The notes under the pieces were generated by a model. That model was given only the letters and a program-made list of their open reading frames with translations, ran no database searches and had not been told where the DNA came from. Below are positions 13,307 to 13,540 of a stretch of DNA of 13,540 nucleotides, piece after piece. This DNA comes from Bifidobacteriaceae bacterium (GTDB taxonomy: Bacteria > Actinomycetota > Actinomycetes > Actinomycetales > WQXJ01). The stretch is taken from contig JAISCU010000144.1 in the NCBI GenBank assembly GCA_031265345.1, positions 1 through 13,540 on the forward strand, given 5' to 3'. Numbering within the stretch: the first letter of the stretch is position 1; the number at the start of each line of letters is the position of its first letter. Made by a program: the position numbers and the translations under genes.

Positions 13307-13540
13307 GCTGAGGCTCCCCCACCTGAGCCGGGAACCAGGTTCCGCGCGACCGGGTCGCACTGGCAAGGCCTGACCGCTGAACCCCATGGCGCCAACGCCG
13401 CCTGAAGGGCGGCGCGGCGGGAGTGATCCGTGCCCGGGGGAGGAACCTGGCGACCGAGCCCGGTGCTGTGGCCCAGAACGCACTCGGGATCTGGGTCTGC
13501 GACGCTCCGGCCAGTGAAGAACTTCGCCGCTGGACAACCT
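13303..13540 (-). CDS. mftC: C-terminal end of MftC, radical SAM/SPASM maturase (partial, runs off window)
   Basis: Only the last 78 residues are inside the window. They open with GCPAAKFFTGRS and then PDPEC, matching the end of the SPASM domain of the mycofactocin maturase MftC, which decarboxylates and crosslinks the Val-Tyr end of the MftA peptide. The two Cys belong to the auxiliary Fe-S cluster ligands. The remaining ~58 residues form a tail (VPPPGTDHSRRAA, then CQCDPVARN) with further Cys. The frame is G/C-rich at third positions, and its TGA overlaps the dehydrogenase GTG (GTGA), supporting a real coding end. The radical SAM CxxxCxxC motif would lie outside the window. The identification rests on a short segment plus context. 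Confidence 0.75.
   Translation of the reverse strand, partial: GCPAAKFFTGRSVADPDPECVLGHSTGLGRQVPPPGTDHSRRAALQAALAPWGSAVRPCQCDPVARNLVPGSGGGASA

Noticed and set aside
13307..13537. N-terminal extension of the dehydrogenase to the window edge
   Set aside because: The Rossmann motif begins a few residues after GTG 13306, which has a strong ribosome site; the upstream DNA encodes the MftC end in a different frame.

Overview
The window comes from a high-GC Gram-positive, almost certainly an actinobacterium. Coding frames are strongly G/C-biased at third positions, GTG and TTG starts occur, and genes overlap by a few bases. There is a mycofactocin (MFT) gene cluster of actinobacterial type and a lipoprotein with a classical lipobox. 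I see no rRNA, tRNA, CRISPR array or transposase. The species cannot be named from this sequence.

Layout. Positions 1-431 hold no convincing gene but two perfect palindromes ahead of a small zinc-ribbon protein (432-950), which ends in a likely weak terminator. At 1057-2708 lies a tightly coupled gene pair: an unrecognised ~200-residue protein followed, with an ATGA overlap, by an XRE-HTH/ImmA-IrrE metallopeptidase. This has the architecture of a toxin-antitoxin or phage-defence module. At 2728-4026, convergent to it, are two exported proteins on the minus strand: a lipoprotein and a secreted protein, separated by a gap carrying an 11-C homopolymer. Positions 4027-4706 are non-coding and contain five copies, in both orientations, of a short repeat with core CAGGGAATTTGTCTTTTC.

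Positions 4707-9979 form a two-gene operon. A TetR-family regulator with an odd repeat-built N-terminal extension is coupled by an ATGA overlap to a 1487-residue relative of 2-hydroxyacyl-CoA dehydratase activases. In this giant protein two ASKHA ATPase halves are fused, followed by dehydratase-like cysteine-rich regions. Its two halves each have a Cys pair spaced exactly 39 residues apart, so an intramolecular [4Fe-4S] site is plausible. A 39-bp near-perfect palindrome and a 24-bp tandem repeat sit in its linker.

At 10113-10800 is a Phd/YefM-like antitoxin with a PIN-domain toxin (11-nt overlap), probably starting at a TTG with a strong ribosome binding site. Positions 10801-11082 hold what may be a remnant of another antitoxin-like gene. 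From 11083 to the right edge, on the minus strand, runs a mycofactocin operon read as mftC (C-terminal end only), then an MFT-coupled short-chain dehydrogenase, then mftF. All three overlap. mftD and mftE are not between mftC and mftF.

Together the region mixes a redox-metabolism core (an activase-type Fe-S ATPase and MFT cofactor biosynthesis) with accessory material: two TA-like modules, a possible antitoxin remnant, dispersed short repeats, and repeat or palindrome insertions inside coding genes. The best candidates for something undescribed are the 1057-2708 pair, the fused activase with its palindrome-bearing linker, and the repeat array at 4301-4528.
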